A stretch of DNA of 13,369 bases. Origin: DATCRE01 sp964235605 (lineage in GTDB: Bacteria > Bacteroidota > Bacteroidia > Cytophagales > Cyclobacteriaceae). Of the stretch, positions 13,022 through 13,369 are shown one piece after another. Position 1 is the first letter of the stretch, and the number at the start of each line of letters is the position of its first letter. A program made the translations under genes and the position numbers. The notes under the pieces were generated by a model. It saw only the letters and a list, made by a program, of their open reading frames with translations, made no database searches and was not told where the DNA came from. The stretch spans positions 1-13,369 of the forward strand of contig CAXSCR010000085.1 of NCBI GenBank assembly GCA_964235605.1. Reading direction: 5' to 3'.

Positions 13022-13369
13022 GATTCGCTAATCTCTTACGTCGTTTCACTTGTCGCTGCAAAAGTTATAATGAAGTATTCATTCCTATAAATCTTCATTG
13101 TCTGCGATTTCATGACAATGTCAAGCACTTTCAGTTCGAAATTTGAATGATAGAACTGAACAAAGATTAAAGCAAATGCTTGGCAACAACCCGTATGAAT
13201 TTAGATGATGCAATCGTATTAGCGGAGGATTTATATACGAGACTAGAAATAAAACAGTCTTGTTGCACCAATGAATAGATATAACATTACCTTGAATATT
13301 ATTGCAATGCTGATGTCGAATGTTTTGAGTAACCCGACATCTGGTTGTTATAGTCATTTAAAGGGATAA
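13022..13369. other. Right-end region without a confirmed gene
   Basis: No convincing gene lies here. Two inverted repeats sit side by side: CATTGTC/GACAATG (13096-13102 and 13114-13120) and TTCAGTTC/GAACTGAA (13130-13137 and 13153-13160). Tiny plus-strand frames follow, 'MNLDDAIVLAEDLYTRLEIK' from 13195 to TAG 13278 and a 32-codon frame from ATG 13271 to TAA 13369. The first looks protein-like and, with 'RLKQMLGNNPYEF' just before it in another frame, may be a frameshifted relic. A 78-codon minus-strand frame here lacks protein character. Confidence 0.4.
13096..13160. repeat. Pair of adjacent inverted repeats
   Basis: A 7-base stem with an 11-base loop (13096-13120) is followed 9 bases later by an 8-base perfect stem with a 15-base loop (13130-13160). 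Neither has a T-run. They could be operators or a structured RNA leader for a gene starting beyond the window. Confidence 0.4.

Noticed and set aside
13121..13357. 78-codon minus-strand frame
   Set aside because: It is rich in Cys and His without pattern, has no start context, and overlaps inverted repeats.
1..13369. Search for CRISPR arrays, tRNA/rRNA genes, insertion sequences, integrase and attachment sites
   Set aside because: By eye I found no regularly spaced repeats, no tRNA-like cloverleaf, no transposase or integrase motif, and no flanking direct repeats around the decayed segment.

Overview
The window looks like chromosomal DNA of a Bacteroidota bacterium, probably from the Cytophagales/Chitinophagales part of the phylum. 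The reasons are an AT-rich base composition, weak or absent Shine-Dalgarno sites, a clear TAnnTTTG-type -7 promoter element in front of one gene, short lipoprotein signal peptides ending in S-C, and several families typical of the group: a DUF5117/DUF4953 zinc metalloprotease, DUF4142, an STN/FecR remnant, and a protein with the 'DIPQPGGF' type C-terminus. No genus can be assigned from the sequence alone.

Left part (1-3161): a possible tail of an unidentified gene closed by a terminator, a conserved hypothetical protein of 139 residues, and on the minus strand a large secreted zinc metalloprotease.

Middle part (3464-9758): small envelope and stress-type proteins alternate with lipoproteins. 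A YtxH-like protein is followed by an orphan lipoprotein and a lipoprotein PQQ-type sugar (sorbosone/glucose) dehydrogenase, then by a 55-residue DUF1328 membrane peptide that is easily missed. On the minus strand there is a two-gene unit (a 70-residue unknown and a divergent CinA C-terminal/PncC-like protein), then a DUF4142 lipoprotein and a DUF2383-like four-helix protein. A second orphan lipoprotein reads rightward at 8829. YtxH, DUF1328, DUF4142 and DUF2383 proteins often accompany envelope or general stress responses, so this part may be a loosely organised stress locus. That is inference from family membership only.

Right part (9748-13369): this is where genes have decayed. Between 9748 and 10603 lie an N-terminally truncated FecR anti-sigma fragment, a broken gene start with signal peptide and STN domain, and a chain of short open frames that can be read as one unidentified protein if several indels are undone. 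An intact short-chain dehydrogenase (start best placed at 10709) follows. On the minus strand (11749-12309) lies a wrecked dinB (DNA polymerase IV) gene. Besides frameshifts, it has a segment of about 55 bases inverted, and this segment carries the catalytic S-L-D-E-A-Y-L-D-V-T motif, which now reads on the plus strand. An intact PepSY-type membrane protein and a strong terminator come next; the last 350 bases hold inverted repeats and only tiny open frames.

I found no CRISPR array, tRNA, rRNA, insertion sequence or clearly novel multigene defence or biosynthetic system. The most unusual items are the scrambled dinB, the FecR/STN ruin, and the divergent CinA-like protein with its unknown small partner.
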